A DNA stretch of 64,000 nt, from the NCBI GenBank assembly GCA_963728835.1, contig CAVSKZ010000001.1, positions 186,001-250,000 on the forward strand, written 5' to 3'. Position numbers and translations under genes: made by a program. The DNA is from VRUE01 sp963728835. Lineage in GTDB: Bacteria > Actinomycetota > Thermoleophilia > Solirubrobacterales > 70-9. Below, piece by piece: positions 40,821 through 52,240 of this stretch (position 1 is its first letter; each line of letters begins with the position of its first letter). The notes below the pieces were generated by a model, which worked only from the letters and a program-made list of their open reading frames with translations, was not told where the DNA came from and did not search any database.

Positions 40821-41168
40821 ATGCGGATCGAGATTCGTGGGCGCAACGTCGAGATAACTGACGAACTGCGGGAGCACGTGCTCAAGCGCTTCAGGCGGAT
40901 AGGCAAGCAAGTGTCGGAGCTGGCCACGCTCGATGTCGAGCTCTACGAAGAGCCGAACCCATCGATTGCCGACAGCCAGGTTGCCGAGGCCACCCTGCGG
41001 CTCAAGGGCGTCACCCTGCGAGCCAGCGAGGCCTCTCCCCTGATGGCCCACACGATCCACGAGCTCGCCGAGGACATCCGCCGTCAGGTGAAGAAGCACC
41101 GAGAGATGCGTCGCAAGCGCAGCCGGACCCGCAAGGCGGTCGCGCGCATGCGCGGGCGCACCGCCTGA
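40821..41168 (+). CDS. hpf: Ribosome hibernation-promoting factor, short form
   Basis: 115-residue HPF/RaiA-like protein that binds the 30S subunit in stationary phase. MRIEIRGRNVEITDELREHV begins the beta-alpha-beta fold; the C-terminal third is basic (KKHREMRRKRSRTRKAV). It lacks the C-terminal dimerisation domain of long HPF, common in actinobacteria, though short here. AAGGAGG ends one base before a first ATG (40818) and four bases before a second (40821); spacing favours the second. Confidence 0.88.
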   Translation: MRIEIRGRNVEITDELREHVLKRFRRIGKQVSELATLDVELYEEPNPSIADSQVAEATLRLKGVTLRASEASPLMAHTIHELAEDIRRQVKKHREMRRKRSRTRKAVARMRGRTA

Positions 41169-41215
41169 GTCTCGGCTCAGGACATCTCCACTGGGCAAGC
41201 GCTTCTCTGCGGGTG

Positions 41216-41275
41216 GCGTGGGGGAGGGGGGTCGAGGACGGACCGTGGACCGCCCGCAGCGCCCCCTCCCCCCGC
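41216..41275. terminator. G-rich inverted repeat between hpf and secA
   Basis: GCGTGGGGGAGGGGGG at 41216-41231 pairs imperfectly with GCCCCCTCCCCCCGC at 41261-41275 across about 29 bases. Probably a terminator for hpf. The G-runs could also form a quadruplex. The remaining sequence to the secA ATG shows no obvious promoter. Confidence 0.4.
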
Positions 41276-41324
41276 GACAGGACCCGCAGCCGCAAGCGAT
41301 TGAGGACAGCTAACCTCTTGAGCC

Positions 41325-44168
<2,844 letters not shown>

Positions 44169-44174
44169 CGCCCC

Positions 44175-44564
44175 TTGAGCCACGACCCGGTACGAGAGTT
44201 CATTCGTGCCTTCAACGAGCGCGATTTGGATGGGTTCGTTGCGGCGCTCGATCCTGAGGTGGAGCTTCATTCGATGAAGGGGCTGCGGAAGGGGAGGGAT
44301 GCCGCGCGGCTGTGGGCAACTCGTCCCCCGGGCGGCGTCCAGCAGACCATCGAGCTGGAGGAGCTCTACGAGGACACCGATCGCGCCGTGGCGCTGATCC
44401 GGCGTCTGTGGCACTGGGACGAGGACGGTTCTCCGGCTGGGGAGGACGAGATGGCCTGGCTGTTCGAGCTGCGCGACCACAAGATCTGCAGTTGGAGGCC
44501 GTTCGAGGACCGGGCCGAGGCCCTGCATGCCGGTGGCTTCGATCACGGTGTCGGCGCTCAGTAG
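44175..44564 (+). CDS. SnoaL/NTF2-like fold protein
   Basis: 129-residue small alpha+beta barrel protein: VREFIRAFNERDLDGFVAALDPEVELHSM is the usual SnoaL-like opening (split as VREFIRAFNERDLDGF and ALDPEVELHS). Later FELRDHKICSWRPFEDRAEAL matches the barrel end. Members bind small hydrophobic ligands or act as isomerases/dehydratases; no catalytic residues can be assigned. The start is a TTG at 44175, six bases after secA. The gap to prfB is 9 bases, so all three may share a transcript. Confidence 0.75.
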   Translation: MSHDPVREFIRAFNERDLDGFVAALDPEVELHSMKGLRKGRDAARLWATRPPGGVQQTIELEELYEDTDRAVALIRRLWHWDEDGSPAGEDEMAWLFELRDHKICSWRPFEDRAEALHAGGFDHGVGAQ

Positions 44565-44573
44565 AGTTGGCCC

Positions 44574-45693
44574 ATGGCCGAGACCGCGTCAACCGAATCG
44601 GTGCCGGCGCGGCTCGCCGAGATCCGCGGCCAGTTGAAGCTGCTCGCGGACTACCTTTGACCCGGCGTCGCTGGAAGCCGAGATAGAGCGCCGCGAGGCC
44701 GAGATGCAGCGCCCGGGCTTCTGGGACGACCAGGAGGCCGCCGCTCGCACCTCCGCCGCACATTCGCGCGCGCAGGGCAGGCTGAAGACCTTTCGCGAGC
44801 TCGAAGCCGGGGTCGCCGATCTGGGCGACCTGGCGGAGATGGCCGAGGAGGACGAGGAGATGGCGGCTGAGCTGAGCGCACAGCTCGCCACGGTCGAGCG
44901 CCGGCTCGACGAGCTCGAAGAGGCCCGCCTGTTCAGCGGTCAGTACGACGCCGGCGACGCCGTGGTCACCGTTCATGCCGGCGCCGGCGGCACAGACTCT
45001 CAGGACTGGGCAGAGATGCTGCTGCGGATGTACCTGCGCTGGGCCGAGCGCCGCGGCTTCGAGATCGAGATGAAGGAGGCCTCTCCCGGAGAGGAGGCGG
45101 GGCTGAAGTCGGCGACCTTCATCGCCCGCGGCGAGAACGCCTACGGTCTCTTCGCCGCCGAGCGCGGCGTCCACCGGCTTGTGCGGATCTCCCCCTTCGA
45201 CTCCTCCGCACGTCGCCACACCAGCTTCGCCCAGCTCGACGTCGGGCCGCTCGTCGACGAGGGCGTCGAGGTCGAGATCGACGATGCCGACCTGCGCGTC
45301 GACACCTACCGCGCCTCCGGCGCCGGCGGGCAGCACGTCAACAAGACCGACTCGGCGGTGCGGATCACCCACATCCCCACCGGCGTCGTCGTGCAGTGCC
45401 AGAACGAGCGCTCTCAGACCCAGAACAAGGCGATGGCGATGCAGTTCCTGCGCTCGAAGCTGATTGAGCTCGAGGAGCGCAAGCGGGCCGAGGAGCTTGC
45501 GAAGGTGCGCGGCGAGGTCAAGGACGTCGCCTGGGGGTCGCAGATCCGCAGCTACTTCCTCCATCCCGACCAGCGGGTCAAGGACCATCGCACCGGCCAC
45601 GAGGCCGGAGACGCCCAGCGCGTTCTCGACGGCGATCTCGACGACTTCGTCCGCGATTTTCTCAACAAGACCGCAGCCTCGGCTGCGAACTGA
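44574..45693 (+). CDS. prfB: Peptide chain release factor 2, programmed +1 frameshift
   Basis: Recognises UGA and UAA. The zero frame from the ATG at 44574 reads 28 codons to CTT followed by an in-frame TGA (44658-44660). The next base gives CTT-TGA-C, the classical recoding site. Skipping one base continues as DPASLEAEIERREAEMQRPG in the +1 frame. Low RF2 lets the ribosome shift, an autoregulatory loop. Downstream are TVHAGAGGTDSQDW and the GGQ motif in ASGAGGQHVNKTDSAVRI (about residue 251). The upstream SD-like AGGGGG known from Escherichia coli is not present; GCGGAC occupies that position. Confidence 0.95.
44652..44661 (+). promoter_or_regulatory. Programmed frameshift site in prfB
   Basis: TAC-CTT-TGA-C: the P-site CTT slips by one onto TTT-type pairing, and the TGA with following C is the weak termination context used for RF2 autoregulation. 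Confidence 0.9.
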
Positions 45694-45720
45694 TCCGCGT
45701 TGTCCGGCCGGGCGGCGGCG

Positions 45721-46398
45721 TCAGCTGGCGCGCGCAAGTCGCCCAGAGGAGACCGCGTGCCCGGCATGCCCGATGGCGAGCCGCTTGGTTACCTGGGATC
45801 GGCAGTTGGACGGTGCCGCGGGAGCCTTCAGCTGGACGATCACCACGCCGCCGTTGCCTGACTTGCCCTGGGCCCTCTCGTCGATGTGGCGGCCCAGGCT
45901 CAGTACCCCGGTCTCCTCGAGCCGGCGCTGCGAGGAGCGATGCCCGCCTGTCGCGCCCTTGCCGCCCTTGAGCCAGAAGTCGACACCGACCTTGGCCGGG
46001 CTCTCAGCCGTGTAGCGGAGGACCAGGCGCAGCTTGCCGCGATCGCGTTCGAAGACCGCCTTGGGCTTGACGTTGTCCAGCGGACACTCGGCCTGAGGGG
46101 TAGGCGCGATGACTTCCGGGGCTTCTTCTTCGTCGAAGACCTGAGCCCAGCCGCCGTCGTCTTCGCCTTCGACTTCTTCCCAGGCTTCCTCTTCGCATTC
46201 TTCCTCTTCGCATTCTTCTTCCCATTCTTCTTCGGCAGCGACCGCCTGGGTCTGGGGAGCCGTCGAGGAGGCCGCGACGGCGGGACGCGCAAGCAGCGCG
46301 ATGCCGAGCAGCGCGACCGCGAGCGTCGCGCCGAGCATGAGGAGGAGGTGGGCGGGTGGCGTGAGAAGGGACGGGAGTCGGTCCTGAGTCTGCGTCAT
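45721..46398 (-). CDS. Secreted hypothetical protein with acidic Glu/Cys-rich segment
   Basis: 225 residues. The N-terminal hydrophobic segment (LLLMLGATLAVALLGIALLA, residues 18-37) followed by RPAVAASS looks like a signal peptide with an AxA site. Residues about 53-85 are extremely acidic, with EEECEEEECEEEAWEE including two cysteines. The rest contains a beta-rich domain (LRLVLRYTAESPAKVGVDFW, VVIVQLKAP) of unknown family, resembling extracellular beta-sandwich modules. Convergent with prfB (27-base gap). No function assigned. Confidence 0.6.
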   Translation of the reverse strand: MTQTQDRLPSLLTPPAHLLLMLGATLAVALLGIALLARPAVAASSTAPQTQAVAAEEEWEEECEEEECEEEAWEEVEGEDDGGWAQVFDEEEAPEVIAPTPQAECPLDNVKPKAVFERDRGKLRLVLRYTAESPAKVGVDFWLKGGKGATGGHRSSQRRLEETGVLSLGRHIDERAQGKSGNGGVVIVQLKAPAAPSNCRSQVTKRLAIGHAGHAVSSGRLARAS

Positions 46399-46470
46399 GC
46401 AGCCAGAATCGGCCTCTCACTGGGAAACTTTAGGTCCGGCTCGGATGTTGGGCTAAGAACCCGTCTAAAG

Positions 46471-47022
46471 CTAAAGCACGCCCTCGAGCTTCAGCAGCTC
46501 TTCCTTCATCGGCAGCCCGCCCCCGTAGCCTCCGAGCCCGCCACCGCTGCGCAAGACGCGGTGGCAGGGGACGACGATCGGGATCGGGTTGGAGCCGCAG
46601 GCGGTGCCGGCGGCGCGAACCGCGCGCTCGTTGCCGGCACTGCGAGCCATGTCCGTATAGGTGCGGGTCTGCCCGTAGGGGATGCGGTTGATCGCCCGCT
46701 GGACCTTCTTGCGGAAGCCGTCGGTGAGCTGCCAGTCGATCGGCAGGTCGAACTCGGTCAGCTTGCCGTCGAAGTAGAGGTCGAGCTCGCGCCTGGCCTC
46801 GTCGAGGCGGGCCGGGACCTCGAGCACCCGGGGCGAGACCTGCTTCGCCAGCTCCTCCAGCGTCTCCTCGGGGTCGTACGCGGGCAGGTTCACGCGCACG
46901 AGCCCCTTGGGGGTGGCGGCGATCAGCAGCGGGCCAAAGGGCGAGTCGACGGTGGTGTAGGCGACGTCGAGGAGGCCTTCGGACTCGGCCCGTTCGGCGA
47001 GGCGTTGCAGGGATGCCTTCAT
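46471..47022 (-). CDS. ogt: Methylated-DNA--protein-cysteine methyltransferase
   Basis: Suicide repair protein for O6-alkylguanine. 183 residues. The acceptor cysteine is in IPIVVPCHRVLRSGGGLGGY, and the DNA-binding helix-turn-helix region contains YGQTRTYTDMARSAGNERAVRAAG. The N-terminal domain is degenerate, as usual for Ogt. Its ATG overlaps the stop of the ECF sigma gene by four bases, so the two are translationally coupled, suggesting regulated DNA repair or simple operon linkage. Confidence 0.92.
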   Translation of the reverse strand: MKASLQRLAERAESEGLLDVAYTTVDSPFGPLLIAATPKGLVRVNLPAYDPEETLEELAKQVSPRVLEVPARLDEARRELDLYFDGKLTEFDLPIDWQLTDGFRKKVQRAINRIPYGQTRTYTDMARSAGNERAVRAAGTACGSNPIPIVVPCHRVLRSGGGLGGYGGGLPMKEELLKLEGVL

Positions 47023-47483
47023 GCCAGCTCCTTCCTCAGTCTCTTCATTCCCTCGTGCAGGCTGCGGCGCGCCGCCTCGGGCGAGCAGCCCAGGGCCGCG
47101 GCGATCTCAGCGTGGGGAAGGTCGCAGGCGTAGCGCAGGGCGACCGCGGCGCGTTGCTTGGGCGGCAGGGCTCCGACCAGTTCCCAGATGCCGTCCTCTT
47201 TTGGGACCGGATCCTCGGTCGCCACCTCGGCCACGTCGGCCACCGGCAGGGGACGGCGCCCGTTGCCGCGGTGGTGGTCGATCGCCTTGCGGTGGGCGAT
47301 CGTCAGCAGCCAGCCGCGCAGGTTGGATGCGTCGTTCAGGGCGGGGTACGCACGCAGTGCCGCCAGGAACGTCTCCTGGAAGCAATCCTCGGCGTCGACT
47401 CGGCCCACGGCCCCGCGCAGCACGCCCATCACGTCGGCGGCGTGTTCGTCGAGCAGATTCTGAAACGGCGGCAGGGAGGTCAA
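47019..47483 (-). CDS. ECF-type RNA polymerase sigma factor
   Basis: 154-residue sigma-70 family protein. Region 2 includes FQNLLDEHAADVMGVLRG and VDAEDCFQETFLAALRAYPAL; region 4 includes LPPKQRAAVALRYACDLPHAEIAAALGCSPEAARR (split as LPPKQRAAVALRYACDL and EIAAALGCSPEAARRSL). Regions 1 and 3 are absent. The start is probably a TTG at 47483; an ATG just upstream leads directly into a stop. No anti-sigma gene is adjacent. Operon partner is ogt. Confidence 0.85.
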   Translation of the reverse strand: MTSLPPFQNLLDEHAADVMGVLRGAVGRVDAEDCFQETFLAALRAYPALNDASNLRGWLLTIAHRKAIDHHRGNGRRPLPVADVAEVATEDPVPKEDGIWELVGALPPKQRAAVALRYACDLPHAEIAAALGCSPEAARRSLHEGMKRLRKELA

Positions 47484-47532
47484 CTCATGGAATTAAACGC
47501 CCCGGCGGTCCGGAACGTGAGGGCCCTCTTTG

Positions 47533-47580
47533 CTGACTTCGTCTTTTTCGGTGCTATACGCCGTATAAGTGCGAAGTCAG
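47533..47580. repeat. 48-bp palindromic repeat, family C copy 2
   Basis: Begins CTGACTTCGT and ends CGAAGTCAG, exactly like the element at 15501-15548 and with identical total length. About two thirds of positions match, including GGTG.TATA.G at the centre. Arms are perfect at the ends with an inner TATACG/CGTATA stem. It lies 25 bases before the nadC ATG and divides the divergent ECF sigma and nadC genes. Confidence 0.65.
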
Positions 47581-47605
47581 CGGCTGATTTAGGGTGCGGC
47601 GGGTG

Positions 47606-48451
47606 ATGGAGTCGCTTGAGGAGATCGTGGCGCGGGCGCTGGCGGAGGACGTTGGTACCGGCGACGTGACGGCTGAGGCGACCGTGCCCGAAGGGGCGCG
47701 GGGGCGGGCGCGGATCGTGCAGAAGCAGCCGGGGGTGGTCCACGGCCTCGGCGTCGTTGCCGAGACGATGCGGCAGTGCGGGGTGGAGGACGTCGACAAC
47801 CTCGTCGTCGAGGGTCAGTGGCGGGACTCGGTGCCGGCCGAGGTCCTCTTCGCCGGCGGCCCGGCCGCGGCGCTGCTGGCGGCGGAGCGCACCGCGCTCA
47901 ACTTCCTCGGTCACCTCTCCGGCGTCGCGACGCTGACGGCGCGCTTCGTCGACGCGGTTGCCGGCACCGGCGCGGCGATCCTCGACACGCGCAAGACGAC
48001 CCCCGGGCTGCGCGAGCTGGAGAAGGCGGCGGTCCTTGCCGGCGGCGGCCGCAACCACCGGATGGGCCTCTACGACGCGATCCTGATCAAGGAGAACCAC
48101 ATCGCCCTCGCGGGCAGCCTCGCCAAGGCGGTGTACGGCGCTCGCAGCGCACATCCCGACCTCGCGGTCGAGGTCGAGTGCCGCAACCTCGACGAGGTCG
48201 CCTACGCCCTCGGCACCGGGGCGGACGTGCTGCTGCTCGACAACATGGACGCGGCGACGCTGCGGGGAGCGGTGAAGCTGCGCGACGAGAACGCCGGCAA
48301 CAAGGGCCCTTCGCTCGAGGCCTCCGGCGGCGTCACCCTGGAGACCGTGCGCTCCGTCGCCGAAACCGGCGTCGACTTCATCTCGGTAGGGGCCCTCACC
48401 CACTCAGCGCCGACGCTCGACTTCAGCATGTTGATCGAGTCGGCTACCTGA
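47606..48451 (+). CDS. nadC: Nicotinate-nucleotide pyrophosphorylase (carboxylating)
   Basis: Quinolinate phosphoribosyltransferase, the third step of de novo NAD synthesis. 281 residues from the ATG at 47606 (MESLEEIVARALAEDVGTGD); a GTG at 47594 in frame is an alternative. Catalytic features: LDTRKTTPGLRELEKAAVL, GGGRNHRMGLYDAILIKENH and VEVECRNLDE; the TIM-barrel end has LEASGGVTLETV and DFISVGALTHS. Convergent with the MutM-like gene, overlapping by eight bases. nadA lies close by, but no nadB is in the window. Confidence 0.94.
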   Translation: MESLEEIVARALAEDVGTGDVTAEATVPEGARGRARIVQKQPGVVHGLGVVAETMRQCGVEDVDNLVVEGQWRDSVPAEVLFAGGPAAALLAAERTALNFLGHLSGVATLTARFVDAVAGTGAAILDTRKTTPGLRELEKAAVLAGGGRNHRMGLYDAILIKENHIALAGSLAKAVYGARSAHPDLAVEVECRNLDEVAYALGTGADVLLLDNMDAATLRGAVKLRDENAGNKGPSLEASGGVTLETVRSVAETGVDFISVGALTHSAPTLDFSMLIESAT

Positions 48452-49289
48452 GCAGTTTCGAGAGGCGGCGGTCCTTGAGCACGCGGCCGCCGGTCTGCTC
48501 CTTCGGGCAGTAGTTGGTCTGGTGCTCAGAGAAGAAGACGGCCTCGATAGTCGTGCCACAGCGCGGGCAGGGCTCGCCCTCGCGCTTGTGGACCCGCAGC
48601 GGCATCGGCAGCTTGTCGGGCAGCTCCTCGCCGATCGTCTCCTCGTAGCGGTCGATCGCGTCGCCGAGGACGTGGAGGGCGGCATGCAGGCGCGCGACCT
48701 CCTCGTCGCTCAGCTCCGACCCCTTCCTGAAGGGCGAGAGCCGCGCCTCCCAGAGGACCTCGTCGACCCACGAGCGCCCGATCCCGGCGATGTCGCCCTG
48801 GTGGCGGAGCAGCGGATGCAGGTGGCGCGGCTGGTCGATCAGCGCGGCGAAGGCGTCGAGCGGCGGTGCCGGCCAGGCCTCCGGCCCCAGCCGCGCAACC
48901 GCCTCGTCTTCCGCCACCGCCTCCGCCGGCAGCAGCTTCGCCCAGGCGCGCTGCTTCGTCCCGAACTCCCGCAGCCGCATCTCCCGCCCGTCGTCCAGCC
49001 GCACCAGCACCCGGGAGGCCCTGTCTTTCAGCGACGCCCGCTTCCCGAAGACCCGCAACCGGCCCGCCGACATCAAATGGATCAGCAGCGCCAGATCTCC
49101 GAACTCGACAACCGGCATCTTCCCGACCCGTCGAACCCCCGTCACCTGGCGACCGGCAAGCTCGCCCAGCGCCGGCTCAAACGTCTTCATGACGTTCATC
49201 CCGGGGGCCACGGCCGACTCAACACAGGCCCCAGACAGACTGGTGTTCAGCCGCCGCACCGTGATCTCGACCTCAGGCAACTCGGGCAT
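48444..49289 (-). CDS. Fpg/Nei family DNA glycosylase
   Basis: Bifunctional glycosylase/AP lyase for oxidised bases. The start at 49289 gives MPELPEVEITVRRLN, so Pro2 and Glu3 are the catalytic residues. Helix-two-turn-helix: HLHPLLRHQGDIAGIGRSWVDEVLWEARLSP (seen as GDIAGIGRSWVDEVLW). The C-terminal zinc finger begins EPCPRCGTTIEAV and ends NYCPKEQTGGRVLKDRRLS. The fourth cysteine of the usual CxxC pair is replaced (CPKE), so zinc binding may be altered. A longer frame with an upstream ATG at 49319 exists but is less likely. Confidence 0.85.
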   Translation of the reverse strand: MPELPEVEITVRRLNTSLSGACVESAVAPGMNVMKTFEPALGELAGRQVTGVRRVGKMPVVEFGDLALLIHLMSAGRLRVFGKRASLKDRASRVLVRLDDGREMRLREFGTKQRAWAKLLPAEAVAEDEAVARLGPEAWPAPPLDAFAALIDQPRHLHPLLRHQGDIAGIGRSWVDEVLWEARLSPFRKGSELSDEEVARLHAALHVLGDAIDRYEETIGEELPDKLPMPLRVHKREGEPCPRCGTTIEAVFFSEHQTNYCPKEQTGGRVLKDRRLSKLLR

Positions 49290-49304
49290 GCCGAGAGGGT
49301 AGAC

Positions 49305-49334
49305 TTGAACGACGTTCATTCGACTGGTTCAAGG
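49305..49334. promoter_or_regulatory. Inverted repeat between glycosylase and nadA genes
   Basis: CTTGAAC at about 49306 pairs with GTTCAAG at about 49328 across 15 bases. A smaller palindrome TGAAC-GAC-GTTCA lies inside. It sits in the divergent promoter region and is a candidate operator; TTGAAC could also act as a -35 on either strand. Confidence 0.35.
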
Positions 49335-49375
49335 CACCCGTGCCGGGCCAGCGAACATCAGGAAAGGAAGGGCTC

Positions 49376-50407
49376 GTGCAAGAGCTCCCGACGATCCAAC
49401 CCACAACTCCGGACGCTCTCTCGCCCGAAGAGGTCGCTGCCCTGAGCGCTGAGGTTCGCGCGCTTGCGGCCGAGCGCAACGCGGTGATCCTCGCCCACAA
49501 CTACCAGCTGCCCGAGATCCAGGACGTCGCCGACAACATGGGCGACTCGCTCGGTCTCTCCCGCGAGGCGGCGGCGACGGACGCCGACGCGATCGCGTTC
49601 TGCGGCGTCCACTTCATGGCCGAGACCGCCTCGATCCTCTCGCCCGAGAAGACCGTGCTGATCCCCGACCTCGAGGCCGGCTGCTCGCTCGCCGACTCGA
49701 TCGACGCCGGGCAGCTGCGGGCCTGGAAGGCCGAGCACCCCGGCGCGCTGGTCGTCATGTACGTCAACACCTCGGCGGAGGTGAAGGCCGAGACCGACTA
49801 CTGCTGCACCTCCTCCAACGCGGTAAAGGTCGTCGAGCACATCTGGGCCGAGCACGGGCCCGAGACCGAGATCCTCTTCGGCCCCGACATGTGGCTGGGG
49901 GCGTTCGTCGAGCGCGAGACCGGGATCCGCGAGGACCCCGAGCGGCGCTCCCGCTTCCATATCTGGGACGGCGAGTGCCACGTCCACGCGGGCATTCGCC
50001 CCGACGACATCGTGCAGACCCGAGCCGAGCACCCCGAGGCCGAGTTCCTGATCCACCCCGAGTGCGGCTGCGCCACCCAGGCGATGGAGTACGTCGCGGC
50101 CGGTGACATCGAGCCCGAGGGCGTCCACATGCTCTCCACCTCGGGGATGCTCCAGCACGTCGAAGAGCACCCCGAAGGCAGCTTCGTCGTCGCCACCGAG
50201 AACGGCATGCTCTATCCGCTTCGGCAAGCCGCGCCGCAGGCGAACCTGATCGAGGCAAACCGGATGGCCTTCTGCAAGTACATGAAGATGATCACGCTGC
50301 CGAAGCTGCGCGACAGCCTGCGCGAGATGAAGTTCGAGGTCAGCGTCCCGGCGGAGATCGCCGAGCGGGCGAAGCTGCCGATCGAGCGCATGGTCGCGAT
50401 CGGTTAG
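49376..50407 (+). CDS. nadA: Quinolinate synthase A
   Basis: 4Fe-4S enzyme condensing iminoaspartate with dihydroxyacetone phosphate to quinolinate. 343 residues from the GTG at 49376, which has GGAAAGGAAGGG upstream; an in-frame GTG at 49340 is less likely. Motifs: AVILAHNYQLPEIQDVADNM, CGVHFMAETASILSPEKTVL, MYVNTSAEVKAETDYCCTSS, FHIWDGECHVHAGI, and IHPECGCATQAME. Feeds the nadC product upstream. Frame intact. Confidence 0.94.
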   Translation: MQELPTIQPTTPDALSPEEVAALSAEVRALAAERNAVILAHNYQLPEIQDVADNMGDSLGLSREAAATDADAIAFCGVHFMAETASILSPEKTVLIPDLEAGCSLADSIDAGQLRAWKAEHPGALVVMYVNTSAEVKAETDYCCTSSNAVKVVEHIWAEHGPETEILFGPDMWLGAFVERETGIREDPERRSRFHIWDGECHVHAGIRPDDIVQTRAEHPEAEFLIHPECGCATQAMEYVAAGDIEPEGVHMLSTSGMLQHVEEHPEGSFVVATENGMLYPLRQAAPQANLIEANRMAFCKYMKMITLPKLRDSLREMKFEVSVPAEIAERAKLPIERMVAIG

Positions 50408-50416
50408 CGCCAGTTA

Positions 50417-52239
50417 TTGTCCCGCTCCGTGCACGAACTGGCCCAGCAGCTGCGAGTCGACTCGGTCCGCGCCGCGGCTGCGGCCAACTCCGGTCACCCG
50501 ACCTCATCGATGTCGGCCGCCGACCTGATGGCGGTCCTGTTCTCCGGCTACCTGCGCTACGACTTCGACGCGCCCGAGAACAAGGCGAACGACCACCTCG
50601 TCTTCTCCAAGGGTCACGCTTCGCCGCTCCTCTACGCGCTCTACAAGGCCGCCGGCGCCATCGACGACGAGGAGCTGCTCACCTTCCGCGAGTTCGGCTC
50701 GCGCCTGCAGGGCCACCCGACCCCGGAACTGCCCTGGGTCGACGTCGCCACCGGCTCGCTCGGCCAGGGCCTGCCGATCTCGGTCGGGATCGCGCTCGCC
50801 GCCTCGCGCCTGGAGCGCTCCGACCTGCGGGTCTGGGTGCTCTGCGGCGACTCCGAGCTGGCCGAGGGCTCGATGTGGGAGGCCTTCGAGCACGCCGGCT
50901 ACGCCGGGCTCGACAACCTGATCGCGATCGTCGACGTCAACCGGCTCGGCCAGCGCGGCCCGACCATGCACGAGTGGGACACCTCGAAGCTTGCCGCCCG
51001 TGCCGCGGCCTGCGACTGGGACGTGCAGGAGATCGACGGCCATGACTTCGAGGCGATCGACGCCGCTTACGCGCGCGCGCAGGAGGCCGGACGTCCCGCG
51101 GTGATCTTCGCCCGCACCAAGAAGGGCGCGGGCGTCGCCGCGGTCGAGGACAAGGAGAACCAGCACGGCAAGCCGCTCGCCGACCCCGAGGCGGCGGTCG
51201 AGGAGCTGGGCGGCATCCGCTCGCTCAGCGTCAGGGTTTCCGTCGCCGCCCGAGCCGAAGCCGTTCGAGATCGAGCGGGCGGCGGTCGAGCGACCGAGCT
51301 ACGAGCTCGGCGAGAAGGTCGCGACCCGCGGCGCCTACGGAGACGCTCTTGCCTGGCTGGGCTCGATCGACGAGAAGGTCGTCGCGCTCGACGGCGAGGT
51401 CGGCAACTCGACCTACGCCGAGCGCTTCGCCGCCAAGCACCCGGACCGCTTCTTCGAGATGTACATCGCCGAGCAGCAGATGGTCGCCGCCGCGGTCGGC
51501 CTGCAGACCCGCGGCTGGAAGCCGTTCGCTTCCTCGTTCGGCGCCTTCCTCAGCCGCGCCTACGACTTCGTCCGCATGGCGGCGATCTCCGACGCCGACC
51601 TGAAGCTCTGCGGATCCCACGTCGGCGTCTCGATCGGCCCCGACGGCCCTTCGCAGATGGCGCTCGAAGACATCGCCTCCCTGCGCGCCGTCCTCGGCAG
51701 CGTCGTCCTCTACCCGAGCGACGCCAACCAGGCGGTTCAGCCTGCTCGACGCGATGCGCGAGCACCGCGGCATCAGCTACCTGCGCACGACCCGCGAGGC
51801 GACGCCGGTGCTCTACGAGGCGGGCGAGGAGCTTCGAGATCGGCGGCAGCCGCACGCTGCGCTCCGGCGAGGGAGATGCCGTGACCCTGATCGGCGCCGG
51901 CATCACCCTGCACGAATGCCTCGCCGCCGCCGACGAGCTCGCCGGCAAGGGGATCGCCGCCCGCGTGATCGACCTCTACTCGGTCAAGCCGGTCGACGCC
52001 GCCGCCGTCCTCGAGGCGGCCGAGGAGACCGGGGCGATCGTCACCGTCGAGGACCACTGGGCCGAGGGCGGGATCGGCGAGACCGTCGCCGGCGATCCTC
52101 GCCGACGCGGGCGCCGCGCACGCCGCTCGGTCGCCTCGCCGTCACCGAGCGTCCCGGCAGCGGCCCCCCGGCGGACCTGCTCGCGGCCGCCGGCATCGAC
52201 GCGGCAAGCGTCGTCGCTGCGGCCGAGCGCTATTACTAG
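50417..52239 (+). CDS. tkt: Transketolase, frameshifted in second half
   Basis: Thiamine-diphosphate enzyme of the pentose phosphate pathway. The TTG at 50417 starts SRSVHELAQQLRVDSVRAAA. The ThDP/metal site is LCGDSELAEGSMWEAFEHAG, and GHASPLLYALYKAAG precedes it. The pyrimidine-binding half has FFEMYIAEQQMVAAAVGLQ, and the C-terminal domain TLIGAGITLHECLAAADEL. Single-base shifts occur at about 51236, 51736, 51830, 52092 and 52120; after each, similarity resumes at once. The corrected end AAGIDAASVVAAAERYY meets TAG at 52237-52239. Length near 600 residues, close to the short transketolases of actinobacteria and archaea. Confidence 0.85.
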
Positions 52240-52240
52240 C

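Noticed and set aside
44652..44661. prfB shift as another sequence error
   Set aside because: It has the exact CTT-TGA-C recoding context at the conserved position, so it is a real programmed frameshift.
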